The notes: generated by a model from the letters alone, not told the origin. A stretch of 64,000 nt of DNA from Acanthococcus lagerstroemiae (GCA_031841125.1 CM063111.1:40808955-40872954), one strand, 5' to 3'. Positions 12,051 through 24,600 are shown, counted from the stretch's first letter. Numbers and translations are program-made.

Positions 12051-12470
12051 GGACGCTGTTCAGCAAGAGGGAACCAACTAACATTTGTAAACAAAATGAG
12101 TAATTAGTATCCTTAGAACACTATAAACATGGGTATAATCAACCGCCATTTTGATTCACGCTGCGCCTGTCGATGCCAAATTGACTTTATGCGGTACGCT
12201 CCGCATAGTCGGATTCGGTATCCACGGGCACGCTGTGAATCAAAATGGCGGATGATTATACTCATGTTTGTAGTGCCCTAGTATCGTTGGAAAAAACGTA
12301 AAAAGTAGAAACTTTCAAACTTGGGCCCTGATTCAAAAATGTGTACTCACGTTGAAAAGGCTTATCAGTAAACGCTATGTTATATAGTTTCTACATGGCT
12401 CTTGAACTTTGAATCACGTGTTCTCAAAAAGCGGATTTTGCTAGTTGTTCCCTCTTGCTGAACAGCGTCC
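12051..12470. mobile_element. Inverted-repeat element, family A copy 2, interrupted
   Basis: The terminal repeats are perfect over 26 bp, beginning GGACGCTGTTCAGCAAGAGG. The flanking 4-bp word AAGT occurs on both sides (12047-12050 and 12471-12474), the reverse complement of the ACTT flanking copy 1. Apart from the inserted block at 12115-12280, the sequence follows the 254-bp copy at 3310-3563 end to end. It has no coding capacity. Confidence 0.9.
12115..12280. mobile_element. Miniature hAT-like element nested in family A copy 2
   Basis: This 166-bp block is absent from the sister copy at 3310-3563, which directly shows the empty site. Its ends are inverted repeats over about 50 bp (AGAACACTATAAACATG versus TAGGGCACTACAAACATG, continuing through CCGCCATTTTGATTCAC). 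Flanks GTATCCTT (12107-12114) and GTATCGTT (12281-12288) match at 7 of 8 positions. The intact sister reads GTATCGTT, so the left copy has mutated. Confidence 0.9.
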
Positions 12471-12474
12471 AAGT

Positions 12475-13337
12475 TGCGTCACCCGAATTTAAAGTTCGTT
12501 GCCCAGATAAACTGTCCCGCCGAGTTCGGCTGTACTTTATCAATTCGAAAAATGAAGCTGATAAGCTTCGGTGACCCTCAGTTCCGGTTTGCGTTGAATA
12601 TAGGTAGGCTGAGAAAATTCTACTACAGTCATTCAGTATAGTATCTGTCGGAAACGAATTTCGTTCTTCAATAGTGGTAACACTGGCACAAATTATTCCA
12701 GAAAAACAACCTTGTAATTACGACATGCACGCAGGCAGGTTTGTAATTCTCTTGCTAGTAGTGTGATCATTACGTGCGGCAGTGTAACTTGTGCTATTTA
12801 ATTTTCGCGAATGCTACACAACATAATTACTAGCCCAATTTCAATGCACGAAAGTATTGACATCCGTAGTAATTTGTTGTACATTGATGTTTTAAAAGCG
12901 ATTCAAAGCTGTGTAACTTTTCAAGCTTCGTGATATTTGAGACGTGAATGGTGAAATGTAACCGAAAAGCAAAAACAACTACGAGATGGCGCGACATAAC
13001 TTCGAACATAGCCCGAGTTCGATGATTATTCGACGAAGAGAATGGCTAACCCATTTCAGTGATACGTGATTGGCTTATTCCCAGGTATGGTCAAATTTCA
13101 AAATTTATTTTGTACGCGAAAGCGTTTTTCTTTTCGTTTTTTTTTTCAAGGAGGAGACGGAGTTTGATATAACTGAAATTTCTATGTAGATGGCGCGAAG
13201 TAGTAATTTTAGTAATTTTGGCTTCGCGCCAATTAGAATACTTAATAGAAGTGAATAATTCATAACTCTGGAAACTGTGACTTGGAAGAACGTTCCTATT
13301 GAAATAAAAATATTTCAACTGTACTAGTAGGGAAATC
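12475..13337. other. Non-coding stretch
   Basis: I see nothing recognisable. The minus-strand 75-codon frame at 13091-13318 lacks any family signature. Confidence 0.45.
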
Positions 13338-13515
13338 CATGCTACTGACAGATCTAGAGACAGGCAACTAAGGCTTGCATGTTACATTTTGGGTGTATGT
13401 GCCAAATATAGATGCCTAAACTGAACCATGCCACTGATAGATTTAGTGACAGGCAACTTGAGCTTGTACATTGTACCTCGGGCGGATGCGCCAAATGTAG
13501 CCATACCCTAATGTG
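13338..13515. repeat. Two-unit tandem duplication, about 89-bp period
   Basis: A unit starting CATGCTACTGACAGAT at 13338 recurs, diverged, from 13427 as CATGCCACTGATAGAT. The shared internal words ACAGGCAACT and GCCAAAT keep the same spacing. The minus-strand open frames spanning it are by-products. Confidence 0.8.
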
Positions 13516-14847
13516 ATAGAAAATAAATGCGCTGTAAGTATTCTGAGAGAGAAGTATGAGTGCCGCCAAAAAAGGACCAGTGATTGCCCACTATATGCCA
13601 GAAAAATAATGGTAAAATTGCGAACAGTTTCACTAAAACGTAACAATTTTTCAACATAGCCATCCCCGAAAAAGACAGACCTCTTCTGGGAAAATATTTT
13701 GGCGGTGCAACTAGAAAGGTGGGACAAAACTAGAATAGAGTAGCTATTCTATAATTGTTCCCCGATTCTATCTTCTTCACGATTGTTTAGCATTATTAAC
13801 TTACAAGTGGCCATATTAGAGCCTGTGTGTCACATTTAACACATCTATCCTAATGAAACCCCGAACTAGCATTCACGTGCAGCCAGTTGTGAACTCAAGC
13901 GAAAAAGACATTTTACATGTTGAAATGGTTGCGAAAAACACATATCAGTGAGATAATTATACGTACCGATTCAAAATCAAGCTATTCATTTGAATTTCTA
14001 TAAAGACAGCGATTACTGATTTATTAGCGGTGCAAATGTTCTTCAAACGTTTTTATCAGCTGAGATTATAAAAACTTATTACCTAAAGTAATGAAGTTAC
14101 CTTTCCCTTTCTATTTATGCATGATTCAAAAGGTTTTGCTTTAATTGCTATTTCTCGATTACGTACGACGGTACGAGACATTGCCAGTAATTACCATCAA
14201 TAATTGCGTATATACAGTGAAGACACAATGCTACACAGTAAACAACATTTATAATCGTGTATCATTATACACCTTGGCTATAAGTATAGTTTTACTAATG
14301 AACTTACACCCGTCACATCATCAATTATTCCTTTGTAATCCTAATCTGAATAAAATCACTCTTATCATAATCGGAATTCAAAGTTCATTCAGAAGAGTTG
14401 AGTAACGCGAATGTCTAGAGTAAGACTACCGTTTGAAAGTTCAGAAGGTTTCTTGTTACTGCGAGGGTTTTTACTAAATTCAAGGGTATACGTATAGTTC
14501 TGTTATTTCATTCCGAATCTAAACGATTTATTGCAACAATACTTGAGAAAAACATTGCCGATTGCTGACTTCACCACAAGAGAATATAGAGCCTCCAGCT
14601 AGAAATTACGGATCGGTAATCGAAAATTCAGTGAGGACTTTTTCACTTTCTTGTTCACCAAGATTTTGTCACATGTTTTGTTAAGAAATTTGCAAAATAA
14701 CTCTGAACCAAGGGTTTCCAACTTCTTGATGCGTAAAGGCCAAAACTGAATCCACCAGTCTAGCGGTGGGCTGCATCATAAAATCATAATGCAGATCAAA
14801 TTTTGTCGAATTAGAATTAATAATTGCGGAGGATTTGAGAAGAATCA
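13516..14847. other. Non-coding stretch
   Basis: No gene is recognised. The 86-codon frame at 14145-14405 and the 94-codon minus frame at 13443-13727 carry no domain motif. Confidence 0.45.
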
Positions 14848-16209
14848 CCCATTCTTCTATTCGCCCTTGAAGATATATTCAAGAAATTGGACTAGGAAAA
14901 CAAAGGAATAAGTATGAATGGATCAAAATTATCGAATCTCAGATTTGCCGACGACGTAATTCTTCTTTCTAATTCGCGCGAGGAACTCACGGGAATGATA
15001 GAAGAGCTCATAGAAAAGGGAAAAGAGTCGGGGCTATTGATTAACATTAAGAAAACGAAAATACTGATGGACGAGTCGGACCTCAAGAAGATACGACTAA
15101 CAGACAACGAGACTGATACTGTGGACGAAGCAACACGTTTAGGGCAAAAATTAGCATTTATAAATCGAACGGAGAGGGAAGTGAACCTGAGGATAAATAA
15201 AGTGTGGTCCAAATACTGAGCATTAAAAAAGATCAAGGTTCCTTTGGAAATTTTCATAAAAATCAAGTTTTCAATATGTGCGTAGTCCCAACTGTAACTT
15301 ATGGATGTCAAACATGGTCTCTGTCCTCCAAAATCGTCAACAGCATAAAAGTAACTGGTGCTGAACACCCCCTAGCGCTTGCCGGAGCCTCCGTGGCAAA
15401 ATTTCGTAAATTTAACGAATTTCTTAGATTTTTCTCGCCAGTTTTGTTCAAAGCTTTTCCTTCCACTACATTTAATGTTTATAAACTTGGCAACACTAAT
15501 TTTGCTTTGAAGAATTGACGAATCGTATGTTTGTCGTTCTTTATCTGTGACGTGTCAGAAGAAAAGGGTCCGAGTGTCCATCCGGCAGTTTCAGACATAC
15601 AGGCCTTTTGTGTTACATTACAATTCACAAACACCAGTGGTAGGCTCGCTATCCAGTTCACATTGAATATATCGATAGCTAAATGCCTGAATGGCTGTTT
15701 GAGAACAGATAACTAGATAAGTCCACAGAAATAGAATTTCTTTACTTCCAACAGTTCAAAAATCTGATCATTGTAAAAGTGTTAATCTTTTTTCACGCGA
15801 TATAATATATTCAATTTTTTTTTCAATGGGTTGTCGGTAAGTTGAATCACCAATTTTGATTATGAATTTTGAGACCAAATGTAGCCAAGATTTTCCTAAG
15901 GGGAGGGGGAAGGGGGCAAAGTGAGATTTTCAATGGAGAAAAAAATCGAAAATTGAGGCTTTTTAAAAATTGCAGATATTAGAGAACTATTTCATGCAAA
16001 TGAAGGTAAAATTACTACGCGAGCGAAAATTTTCCGAAAAAACGTGTTTTAAAGGCGAAAAATTGCTCAGTTTTGCATAAGGGCGCCAAGTAACAAGGTG
16101 GGTGGACGACATGAACAACTTCTTACATACTAAAAATTTTCAAAGAATATTAGCATCAGTTAGATCGGAATGGGAGCGACTGCAGGAAACCTTTGCTCTA
16201 GGAGATTAG
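14848..16209 (+). mobile_element. RTE-like LINE reverse-transcriptase relic
   Basis: In one frame from 14848 the translation contains LEDIFKKLD, an in-frame TAG at 14893 where this family usually has tryptophan, then LRFADDVILLS (catalytic FADD at 14944-14955) and about 80 more residues of the palm and thumb. The frame then shifts, and TYGCQTWSL appears at about 15296-15325. A further block at 16081-16209 reads TRWVDDMNN and ends WERLQETFALGD-stop, like RTE-clade C-termini. The interval 15370-16075 has no recognisable LINE coding and is probably inserted or decayed. This is a pseudogenised, 5'-truncated non-LTR retrotransposon. Confidence 0.8.
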
Positions 16210-18642
16210 CGTAATAAGAAATACTTATAAGCTTAGTAGGTAATATAGGTATTTTGACTTTAAAGAGGTGATCCTAGCCCCTCTCTAAGAAAAAAAAAAG
16301 GAAATTTTGAAAACAGTGCCCCATTCTCAAGGAATTAGTAACTGCTCACTGTTTCAAGTTATAAATACCAAAAAAAAAAAAAAAGCAATTCAATCAATTA
16401 TGAGCTGAACAATAATCTGACCGACATATTTAAGTATAGTTAATTTTAATGCAGTTTAAGAAATTCATTTTTGATGAAATATAAAATCTGTCAAAACACG
16501 TTGCAAGTTGCCGGTTGAAAACTCCTGATCTAAATCGAGCATGAAGATCCGATTTGACCAAATTTTGAGTAGTGTAATTATGAAAATTCAAACTTCTTCA
16601 CATCCCGGTACTTTCCTGACGTAAATACTATTACACCCAAAATTAGGTGTACGTTTTCATAAAATTGAGTGTACCCAAAATTCGGCATGTTAACGCGTAT
16701 TTGAAATTTGGAGTATAATCTATTAATGTCCCAATAACACTCACAGAGAGCAGAGACAAAATTTGACTTTCAGTTTGGGGGGGGAGTGGAAACGAAAAAT
16801 TTGTTGACAAATTTTTTTAAAACTAAAATTCGCCAACAAAATTTTTTTTTAATTGAAAATTTGGCGATTTTTAGTCAAAATATTTTTTAATTAAAAAAAA
16901 AACATTAACAACCAAACAAACAAAACAAACGTTCTTAAAAAGTAAAAAATTCAAATGAACAGTTACAAAATCTGCCGATCGCCAAGTTATCGGGGGGGGG
17001 GGACTCTCCCCACACCTCCCCACAGTTTCGTTCCTGCAGACAGGCCTCTGAAAAGGTGGAGGGGAAAATTTTTCTCAAACAGGTGGACAGTGGCGAACAG
17101 TGGCGGCTTTAGGAAGCCATCTTGTTAGGGGTAATTCAATTTGTTGGTATAGGATAAGTTTTATCAGCGGTCATATCCTGGCTATTTGAATCATTTTCTC
17201 ACGCTGTGATGGTAATTAAACGAAAGTAGGTAAAAGAAAAGTTACGGGACTTTTGAATAATTTGTACTGCTAGTCTCTTTTACTTGATTCTCAATAGGGC
17301 GCCAATTTCCGGAGAATTTCTAATGTTTTTCAATTCCTGTCATTCACGCCATACTCGGAAGGGTAGATTCCGAGGCCAAGGGTTCGGTATCTAGGAAGCC
17401 TGTTTGGCGTGCGTGCATAGCCATACGCTCCATGAGACATTATCACAATGCAATCAAATTTTTCCCCTAGAAAGCAATTCTTGAAACTAGTAAAGATATT
17501 CAATCTCTAGTACTCTCATAAGAACCTTGCAAACTTTTCGAACTGTGTGGGTTTCTCCTGAACTTATTTAAGACTCGTTAAAACTGTTCAAAACTGGTTT
17601 GTGACGCAACGATTCTTCGAGGCTTGAGGGAAAGGACCATAAGAGGCACATTGCTGATTTCCTTGTAAATTGCGCCCTCTTGCAGCTGTTGATGGAATCT
17701 AAGTCTACCTTGTGACCTATGTTCACACTGATTAGTTACCAAAGTATTGTACTCAGCTATAAAAAAATATTCACCTTTCAATGTTTGCGTCATTCTAATT
17801 GTAATATTTTCAACGTCGAATGTAGTAATTATCTGGATGATTTTTGAACAAATTTGTATACTTAAGGTATCAAATAGAAGACAAAAGTAAGTATTATCTG
17901 TCACATTAAACAGACTTTTCTCAAATACTACCTGAAAATTTCATGATTATTTTTTTCCACTGACTATAATAGATCCTAAGAGAGCGCAACATGTTTTACG
18001 AGAAAATTTGAACTAGAACTTCTATTATTGACATTTTGTGTTGTACAGAAAAAAAGTACTTATTAGATTGATAAATTTTCAAAATATGTACCTAGTTTAC
18101 TTTTGCGTTTTCTAAAACTTTCAATACACAAATTTTCGCGTGTTGTACCACATTTTCTCGGGTTCATTTCAATTATCCAAGCCCTCTTAAACTTTAGCGG
18201 ATTAATGTCCGGAAACACGTAAAAATAGTTCTTTCCTCGGTCTTTAGCCAACGCACCTGGGTATTGTTCACACTAGCCGCGGTTAATATGAACATTATCC
18301 GCACTCCGGAGTTCAGGCGTGACATCAACATACCACTCGAGTTGTTATTTAATCCTTCCCCGCCCCCATCAGCATGTTAACTTCTAATTGGAAAGAGACT
18401 GAGTTTTGCACAAACGTCAGACTATATGTTTTTTGGTTGTCGAAAGCTGTTTAAGTCAAAGTATTTGAAGATGAAAATATTGAACTGCATATATATTCAG
18501 AGTTTCTCAAAAAAGGATGTTTCATTGAATGGTTTTTTGGCCTCCACCCCCTCTTCCCTAAAAAAAATCGAATGCATACAACATCCTGAAACAAGAACTT
18601 TCAACCACCTTTAAAATAACATTCTGCTAGGTATTCGCTATT
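16210..18642. other. Non-coding stretch
   Basis: No gene is supported. The longest frame, 108 codons on the minus strand at 17578-17904, has no signature I know. G- and C-runs near 16780 and 16993 and a CAGTGGCG word near 17098 hint at decayed hAT-type ends, but I could not pair them. Confidence 0.45.
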
Positions 18643-18643
18643 A

Positions 18644-19708
18644 TTGAATTACCCAAAGAATTATTCAATAAATCTTATGGAAGACTTCCAAAGCCCTTTG
18701 AAGTATGCAAAATGTGATTCTTTTATCTCATCGCGGCATTCAAACCTCACCTCCTTTTCCTTCTCCCCAAGTTACGTGAATTTGAAGAGTCCGGTTCAGT
18801 TCAGTTTTCACGTTCACACTAACCCGAATACTTCTTTTTTTTATACAAGGGAGTCAAGATTCAGGAGTTTTAGGTGCAGGGCTCATTAACGAAGATTTTA
18901 TCAAAATCCGAGGTTGGACCCTTCTCCTCAGCCCTCATCATTTTAAAACTTACCTAGCTCTCAAGCTTGAAAAATTAAAAGCTCGTAAACATTACATCAA
19001 ATGGTCTACTTCAGGAGTCCTAGCCGAAATATGCGTGCCTATAAGACATGCTTACTCATCCCTTGTTTTCAGGCAAATGAATAGAACTTCTTCTCGACTT
19101 AGGTTTCTTCTCTCTCGTATTGTTTACAGAACGATAATTGAAACTCACCGTATCGTAAATTTTCCCAACTGCAACTATGTTAGAAATACGTACGGTATAA
19201 TTATGGAGAAACAGCATGTAGTTCTAGGAACACGACAAGCTGATCATTTCTTCTTCAATATCGGGGAAGGCGACCTTCGAAAATACGCGTCCTACATGAT
19301 GAGCAGTAGGGTCCTACACGTCGTTCAGCCAAGTAGTGTTAAATTACTTCGTTATTACAGTCGTTTCATATACTTATAATGGAAAGACATCAAAGTCCTC
19401 CTACCGAAAAATACTAAATTTTTTTGAGTTAGAAGCTTATTTAGAGGGACAAAGAAGATGAAGCAAATTGTGTTGCTCTGGTACAATGCATCACTGAATT
19501 TAAAGTTAGTGGTTACGAGAAATTGAATGGTTTACCTACTGCAATTTTTATACCTCGCAGTTGATAAAAATTACCCATCATAGTAAGAGCTATGACACAG
19601 AAATATCTCTGTATTACGTGTTATGAATGAATATGATTACATTCGACCTTACGCTACCATTGAACATCTTGCAGCTGATAATATTGCTCTGCAGGATATA
19701 ACTCATTG
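18644..19708 (+). pseudogene. Broken coding relic of unknown family
   Basis: The + strand frame containing codon 18849 stays open to a TAA at 19377-19379, about 179 codons with no initiating ATG near its left end. It reads straight on after that TAA for about 15 codons. Two further coding-like blocks follow in other frames, at roughly 19449-19563 and 19627-19708; the second ends DITH-stop. The open frame 18644-18889 may be an upstream, frameshifted part. Composition (IVNFPNCNYVRNTYGII, QADHFFFNIGEGDL) is more protein-like than its surroundings. I do not recognise the family. It could be a processed host pseudogene, a transposon protein or an old viral insertion. Confidence 0.45.
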
Positions 19709-20957
19709 AAGAATATCGATCTTTTTGTCGAACAACTAAAACTGATTGGAATATAGGCTACCTTTTATTTCTATGGTTTTATGTGCGTACATTGTCACGT
19801 GGTTTTATGTGCGCACACTCACGTCAGTTCTTGTACTAGAGTGCAATTAGCCGTACAAATAACGATACCGGTTCCTTGACGATAATTAGCAACCCATACT
19901 AACGAACCCGTTCATATATTATAAAGACCTATTATGTATTTGGCTACCTAAATAAAACTCCTTTACTGATAATGTAGACACAAAATCCCAAAATCAAACC
20001 CGTTTTTCTGTTTTTTATTTCAGGTGTATAAATTCGAGCATGAGGTACAAAAGTACAACACTTCATTTACTTTTTTACAACTTCCGAATTTGCGACAAGT
20101 TCTTCGCTTTCTGAGTGACTGTCCGTCCGCGGTTCCTCTGTCCACTTCTATGCCCGTCTGTTCAATTGTCAACTGCCCAACTGCCGGCCTCTGTCATCTG
20201 CTTGTCTGTCTACCTTCTTACTTGCCTAAAGGCAAAAAATGTTATAATTTGATACGCATAGACCACGTGATTGCGCGAGGAATTGAAAAAAGAGACACAA
20301 CATGAACACCACCACCAGTTACCAGAGAACAGTCAAAATACTCAAGGAAGAAGATACGAAGCATCTGTTACTCTAAAACGTGGTTTCCAACTCACTTCGA
20401 GTCGAGATCAAACAAGTATTGACCTCCATTCCCTTCTGTCAATGTCCTGGAATCTCTCAAAGTTTACAGTGTCACGGATTCGAACAACTGAACTTTCTAC
20501 CATCGGAAGCCATAGAGGCAAGATCGCGGGTAGCCACTTGACAAAAAACTTTAAGTGAAATAGAATCTATAGAAAGATGAAAAACTTGCAAGGCCCTATC
20601 ATTGTTGTCAACTCCCTCACAGTTGAGAATGTGTGGTCATCTGCTCTTACTAGTAGGAAAACTGGTTGAGACATCTTCCACGAAGTCGAAGAATACGAGT
20701 AAATTTTAAAATTCCAATCAAGACTGCGACGCAATCCAGCAAGCTATTTGAAAGGTCACACCGCAGAGACAACTGAAAAAGTAAATCTAACTGAAGTTTA
20801 AGAAATGACAAGTGACTTGGTGACTCGGCTGTATTTGAGCCAATAACTCAAGCGACTAATCAGAGCACTAAAAACGAATATTCAATTGCAATTATATTAT
20901 CTAAAGTGTACCCGATGTAATTCGATTATTAACTAAAAATTTATGAACTAAGGCCTC
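19709..20957. other. Non-coding stretch
   Basis: Overlapping frames of 93 and 95 codons (20024-20305 and 20271-20558) show no recognised domain and have low-complexity composition. I would not call them genes. Confidence 0.4.
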
Positions 20958-21110
20958 AAAAAAGAACTCGAATTTTAAAATTAGAAAATTAAGACTGAAA
21001 ATTGCCGGTCTTAATATGAGTTACGATAGCATTCTCTTTCGACAAACAACTAAACGTTAATTGAGTTGTAAAAAAAGAACTCGCATTCTCAAATTCGAAA
21101 ATTAGTTCCC
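20958..21110. repeat. Diverged direct repeat, 113-bp offset
   Basis: AAAAAAGAACTCGAATTT near 20959 recurs as AAAAAAGAACTCGCATTC near 21072, followed in both cases by AAATT and GAAAATTA. It is a degenerate two-unit repeat. Confidence 0.6.
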
Positions 21111-21724
21111 TTCGTTTTTCTATCTGTGTGTACATAGATGAAATTACGAAATGTAAATGTTCACGAAATGAGCAATTACTTTTAAATTAATAACGTCTGC
21201 TGAGAATCCCTATACCTGCAATGTACATTATCTAATCCTTCTTTCACTGTTTTCATGTAAATATAAACTGGTTAGGTATTTTTGGAAAATTTCATAACTA
21301 AACGCAACTTTTGGCGCCGGAAGCTCGGATCAATGTTGAATATACAATAGTTTTTATTGACCAAAATAAATGACCAGCCGACTACCTTCCGTTTTCAAGG
21401 AAATTATAAATGGACGAATTTGTGTATGAAATTCGTACTACAGCAATACTGGCCCGTAAGGTCGAATTTGTAGGACTGACAAACAAAATCTCAGAGCCAC
21501 CGAAAGAAATTCTACAATATACCGAAATTATGCAGAGTATATTCCACTCCTCATAAGATAAAATCTCTTTGCGAAGTTAATTAGGTTTCCTATTGTTACG
21601 TATTATAAAAACCATAAATATCGTTTCTTCGTCTTCTGGAAAAAGGGAGTTAGAATGTAAAGTAGAAGGAAAAGTTATTTTATCTAAAATCACTAAATTA
21701 TCGCTTCCCGATTTCCTAGGTGAC

Positions 21725-21990
21725 ATTGAAACGTAATCTAAAAAAATGGAAATCTAAATAGAATCCAAAAGGATCAAAAATGACTTGTGATTACCAATAA
21801 TCATTCAAAAACATTTTTACAATCTTACTAAACCTTGGAACTAACAGGCAAAATTTCTCTCTCATACTGAAACGTAATCTAAGAAAAATCGAAACCCAAA
21901 GATCAAAAGGCTCAAAAATGATTTGAGATCATCAAAAATCATTCAAGAATTTTTTTTTTATTCTCCTCTACTTTGGCAAAATTTGTTTAG
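21725..21990. repeat. Two-unit tandem repeat, about 140-bp period
   Basis: TGAAACGTAATCTAA occurs at about 21727 and 21867. In both units it is followed by AAAAATGA and a T-rich tail leading to CTTTGG or CCTTGG. The units are diverged. Confidence 0.7.
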
Positions 21991-22214
21991 TTCGCTGTAT
22001 TTAGTCGAAAGCAAAGAATAGAAATTTATTAAACGACTTAGAAGAGACCTCAATCGTCCACGAACTTGACCCCCTCCCAACTTCATTTCATAAAAAGAAA
22101 TTGAGTTGAACGCCGAAATCTACTTCAGGCAAAAAACAAGACACTGTTGAACGATGTAAAAATAAATACATCATAAAGAAGCTTTTCTGAAACACAGGGA
22201 GTCCATATTTTTAC

Positions 22215-22425
22215 TTTTAAACTGTTTAGGAAACACACCGTTCCAAACATTTTTTTCTGACGAAAGTCTCAATCTTAACGAATACAGATTTCATTTTCAA
22301 AACTAAAATATTTGCGAAAATTAAGTCCAAATTTACTAATAAACTGTTACGGAAGCAAAAAAAACTGTCCCTAAATAATTTTGATTTTTTTTTCTGACGA
22401 AAAAGCCTCAATCTTTATTAATCAG
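22215..22425. repeat. Two-unit tandem repeat, about 138-bp period
   Basis: TTTTTTCTGACGAAAGTCTCAATC near 22251 recurs as a version with AAAAGCCTCAATC near 22390. AAACTGTT words precede both. Minus-strand open frames here are by-products. Confidence 0.7.
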
Positions 22426-22432
22426 GGTCTGC

Positions 22433-22747
22433 AGGTGCTGAAAAGTCTTTCAAAAAGTCCTAAAAAGTGCTAAAATTAAAATAAAAAAATTGAAAGTCCT
22501 TCATTTTTATTAGAGATACTAAAAATAAATGTTTTAAGATTGATCGCGCAGGATCTACATTCAGAAGGAGGGGGGAAGTGTGGGAAGTACAAAACAGGGA
22601 GGGATAGAGGGGATAAAACAATAGGAAACAAAAAAAAAAGATTTGCACACTCGGGGAAAAGATGGAAAATATGCCGGGTACAGTCCTCCAAAGGGTCCTG
22701 AAAAAGTACTTAATTTTTACTTTTCTATTTCTGTAGACATCACCCTG
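22433..22747 (-). mobile_element. Inverted-repeat element, family B copy 1
   Basis: It is bounded by CAGGGTCTGCAGGTGC on the left and, reverse-complemented, CAGGGTGATGTCTACAG on the right. Internally it matches the reverse complement of 38050-38401, including CAGTCCTCCAAAGGGTCCTG and the GCCGGCATATTTTCC region. Its ends look hAT-like, but I found no 8-bp flanking duplication. The open frames across it are by-products. Confidence 0.75.
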
Positions 22748-22819
22748 TGAATACAACCTAGAAATTGCATTTCAAAATTAGAATATTCATAAAAATATAA
22801 GCTGAAGAAAATTTTCAAA

Positions 22820-23420
22820 AAGTTGGATTTACTGCGTTTTGGCATTGGAATACGCAGCCAAAATGGACTTAGTAAGTTTTAAAAAGTATAACTTTTTCAT
22901 TACAAGTATTGTGATAACACGAAGGAAAATGATTTTTTGCAACTCGACAAAGAGATACTGATGAGTTATGGGGGGAGGGAGTTCATCACCAGATTACGAA
23001 AAAAATAAAATAACAGAAAAAATACCCTTAGTGTGTTCTGTGTATGAGCTTTTCACAGCAAATACTGTGATAACCCGAATTTTTTTTTTGCAATTAGACC
23101 AAGAGATATTGACGAGTTGGAACCTCATCATCTATTACAAAGAAAGATGCACTTACTGCATTTTAGGAAACTGCTTCCTTTCGGCTGACGCGAAGGAAAA
23201 TTTATTAATTTTTTGTACCATTAGACCCAGAGATATTAATGAGTCGGATTTCCATCAACCAATTTTAGGAAAAAAATGCATTTATTGTGTTTAGGAAATT
23301 AAATTTTCATAAATAAATATTGTAATTACGTGAAGAAAAAATATTTTATGAATTCGAAACGAGATATTGATGAGCTGTGGTTCCATCGCATATTCATAAA
23401 ACTGGACTTACTACGTTTTA
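22820..23420. repeat. Degenerate tandem repeat, four units of 127-151 bp
   Basis: The core AGAGATATTGATGAGTTGG, or a close variant, begins at about 22951, 23102, 23229 and 23360. Each is preceded by a poly-T tract and an ATTAGAC or ACTCGAC word, and followed by TACTGC/TTTTAGGAAA. The 108-codon frame at 22968-23294 is explained by the repeat. Confidence 0.85.
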
Positions 23421-23540
23421 GAAAAGCACTCCTCATATTGTTGACCAAAGCTTCATCAGTCTTAACCAGTTAGGTCAGAAGGTTTTCTAAAAGAGGTGCA
23501 GAAATTTGAAAAAAAAAAGAAGGGTTGTGTGACTTTTAGG

Positions 23541-23987
23541 CATGGTTGGAACGGATCACGAAAAAAGAAGAGATTCGGATCACGGATCCAGTTATTAGAA
23601 CACGGTCAGAATCGTTTCGGAACACGGATTATTTTTCTTCCTCCTCGACATCAGTTTGGCGTTGGTATTACATATTTTTAATAAAATTCACGAATTTTAT
23701 TTCAAATTTGGGGGAAAATTCTCACATTCGAAAAACACAACAAATAAAAAAATCGCTGTTTTGACTTTTTAGGTTTTTTTTTTTCTTTCGAATTGTCCAT
23801 TTTTCTGGCATTTCGTGTCGATCTGTTGCTCAACTCTTTTCAACATTTCAACTATCCGAATCACGGATCATCACAGTTTCACAGTCCGGATCACGGATCA
23901 CAGATCTCTTTATCGACATGTGATTCGAATCGCGGATCACGAATCAAATTTACGATCCAGATCGTGATTCGGATCATTCCAACCACG
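23541..23987. mobile_element. GGATCACGGATC-rich palindromic element
   Basis: The ends CATGGTTGGAACGGATCACG and, reverse-complemented, CGTGGTTGGAATGATCCG are inverted repeats. The subterminal regions on both sides are packed with GGATCACGGATC words. Flanks CTTTTAGG and CTTTCAAA agree at only 5 of 8 positions, so the duplication is weak. No coding capacity is seen. Confidence 0.7.
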
Positions 23988-24224
23988 CTTTCAAAAGTGA
24001 GATAGCCAGCAAAAGTCTTGTAAATATCCTAAAATCTCGTCAATGTCGTTTCTAAAATCCATCGAGGCCTTTTTTTCATCAACTTGCTAAATAATTGTTC
24101 ATTTTTTTCTTTATTGAAAAAAAGGCACCTGTAGGTCCTCGGCTACTATGTAGAGAAACGAAACAAATGGCTCAAATCCACATGGCCTATTACCACTGTC
24201 TGAACTTTTCTGAAGACCCCTTTT

Positions 24225-24600
24225 TAAGGGTCCCCAATTAGAATCGTCTGACACCTGACCTTTTTTCTGGGGGCTCCTACGAGAATTGTGTGATTTTTTC
24301 ACAAAACAGTGGTTCCAACAAAATTGTTTGATCTTTTTATGTTTTAGAGGTCCTTGTTAGAGAGTTTGCGATTTCTTTTTATATGCAAGAGGCTCCAGCA
24401 AATCGTCCGACCTTTTTCCAAAACCCCTGTTAGAATCGCCTGCTTTTTCCTCATCGTTGTACACGATGGATATTTGCAAAAATCGTATGATTCTCTTTTG
24501 GATGGTCTTACCTCCTTGAGGCCTATGAATCATGCGATTTTTCCCGCATAATGGGGTTTTGCAAAATCGTTTGACTTTTTTGGTTGGGAGGGGGACGGGA
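24225..24600. repeat. Degenerate minisatellite, about 40-bp period
   Basis: The word AATCGTNTGAY recurs at roughly 24242, 24284, 24325, 24402, 24435, 24481 and 24562, with decayed units between. Each is followed by a T-run and often a GGGGNTCC or GGCTCC word. Units are strongly diverged. Confidence 0.65.

Noticed and set aside
14892..15368. Minus-strand open frame of 158 codons
   Set aside because: It lies opposite the LINE reverse-transcriptase frame with FADD, so it is an antisense shadow.
16740..17045. A miniature hAT element with G/C runs
   Set aside because: CAGAGACAAAATT and a CTGCAG-type right end could be paired, but the termini differ and no convincing 8-bp duplication is present.
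17578..17904. Minus-strand open frame of 108 codons
   Set aside because: No recognisable domain, no splice context and AT-rich composition; most likely chance.
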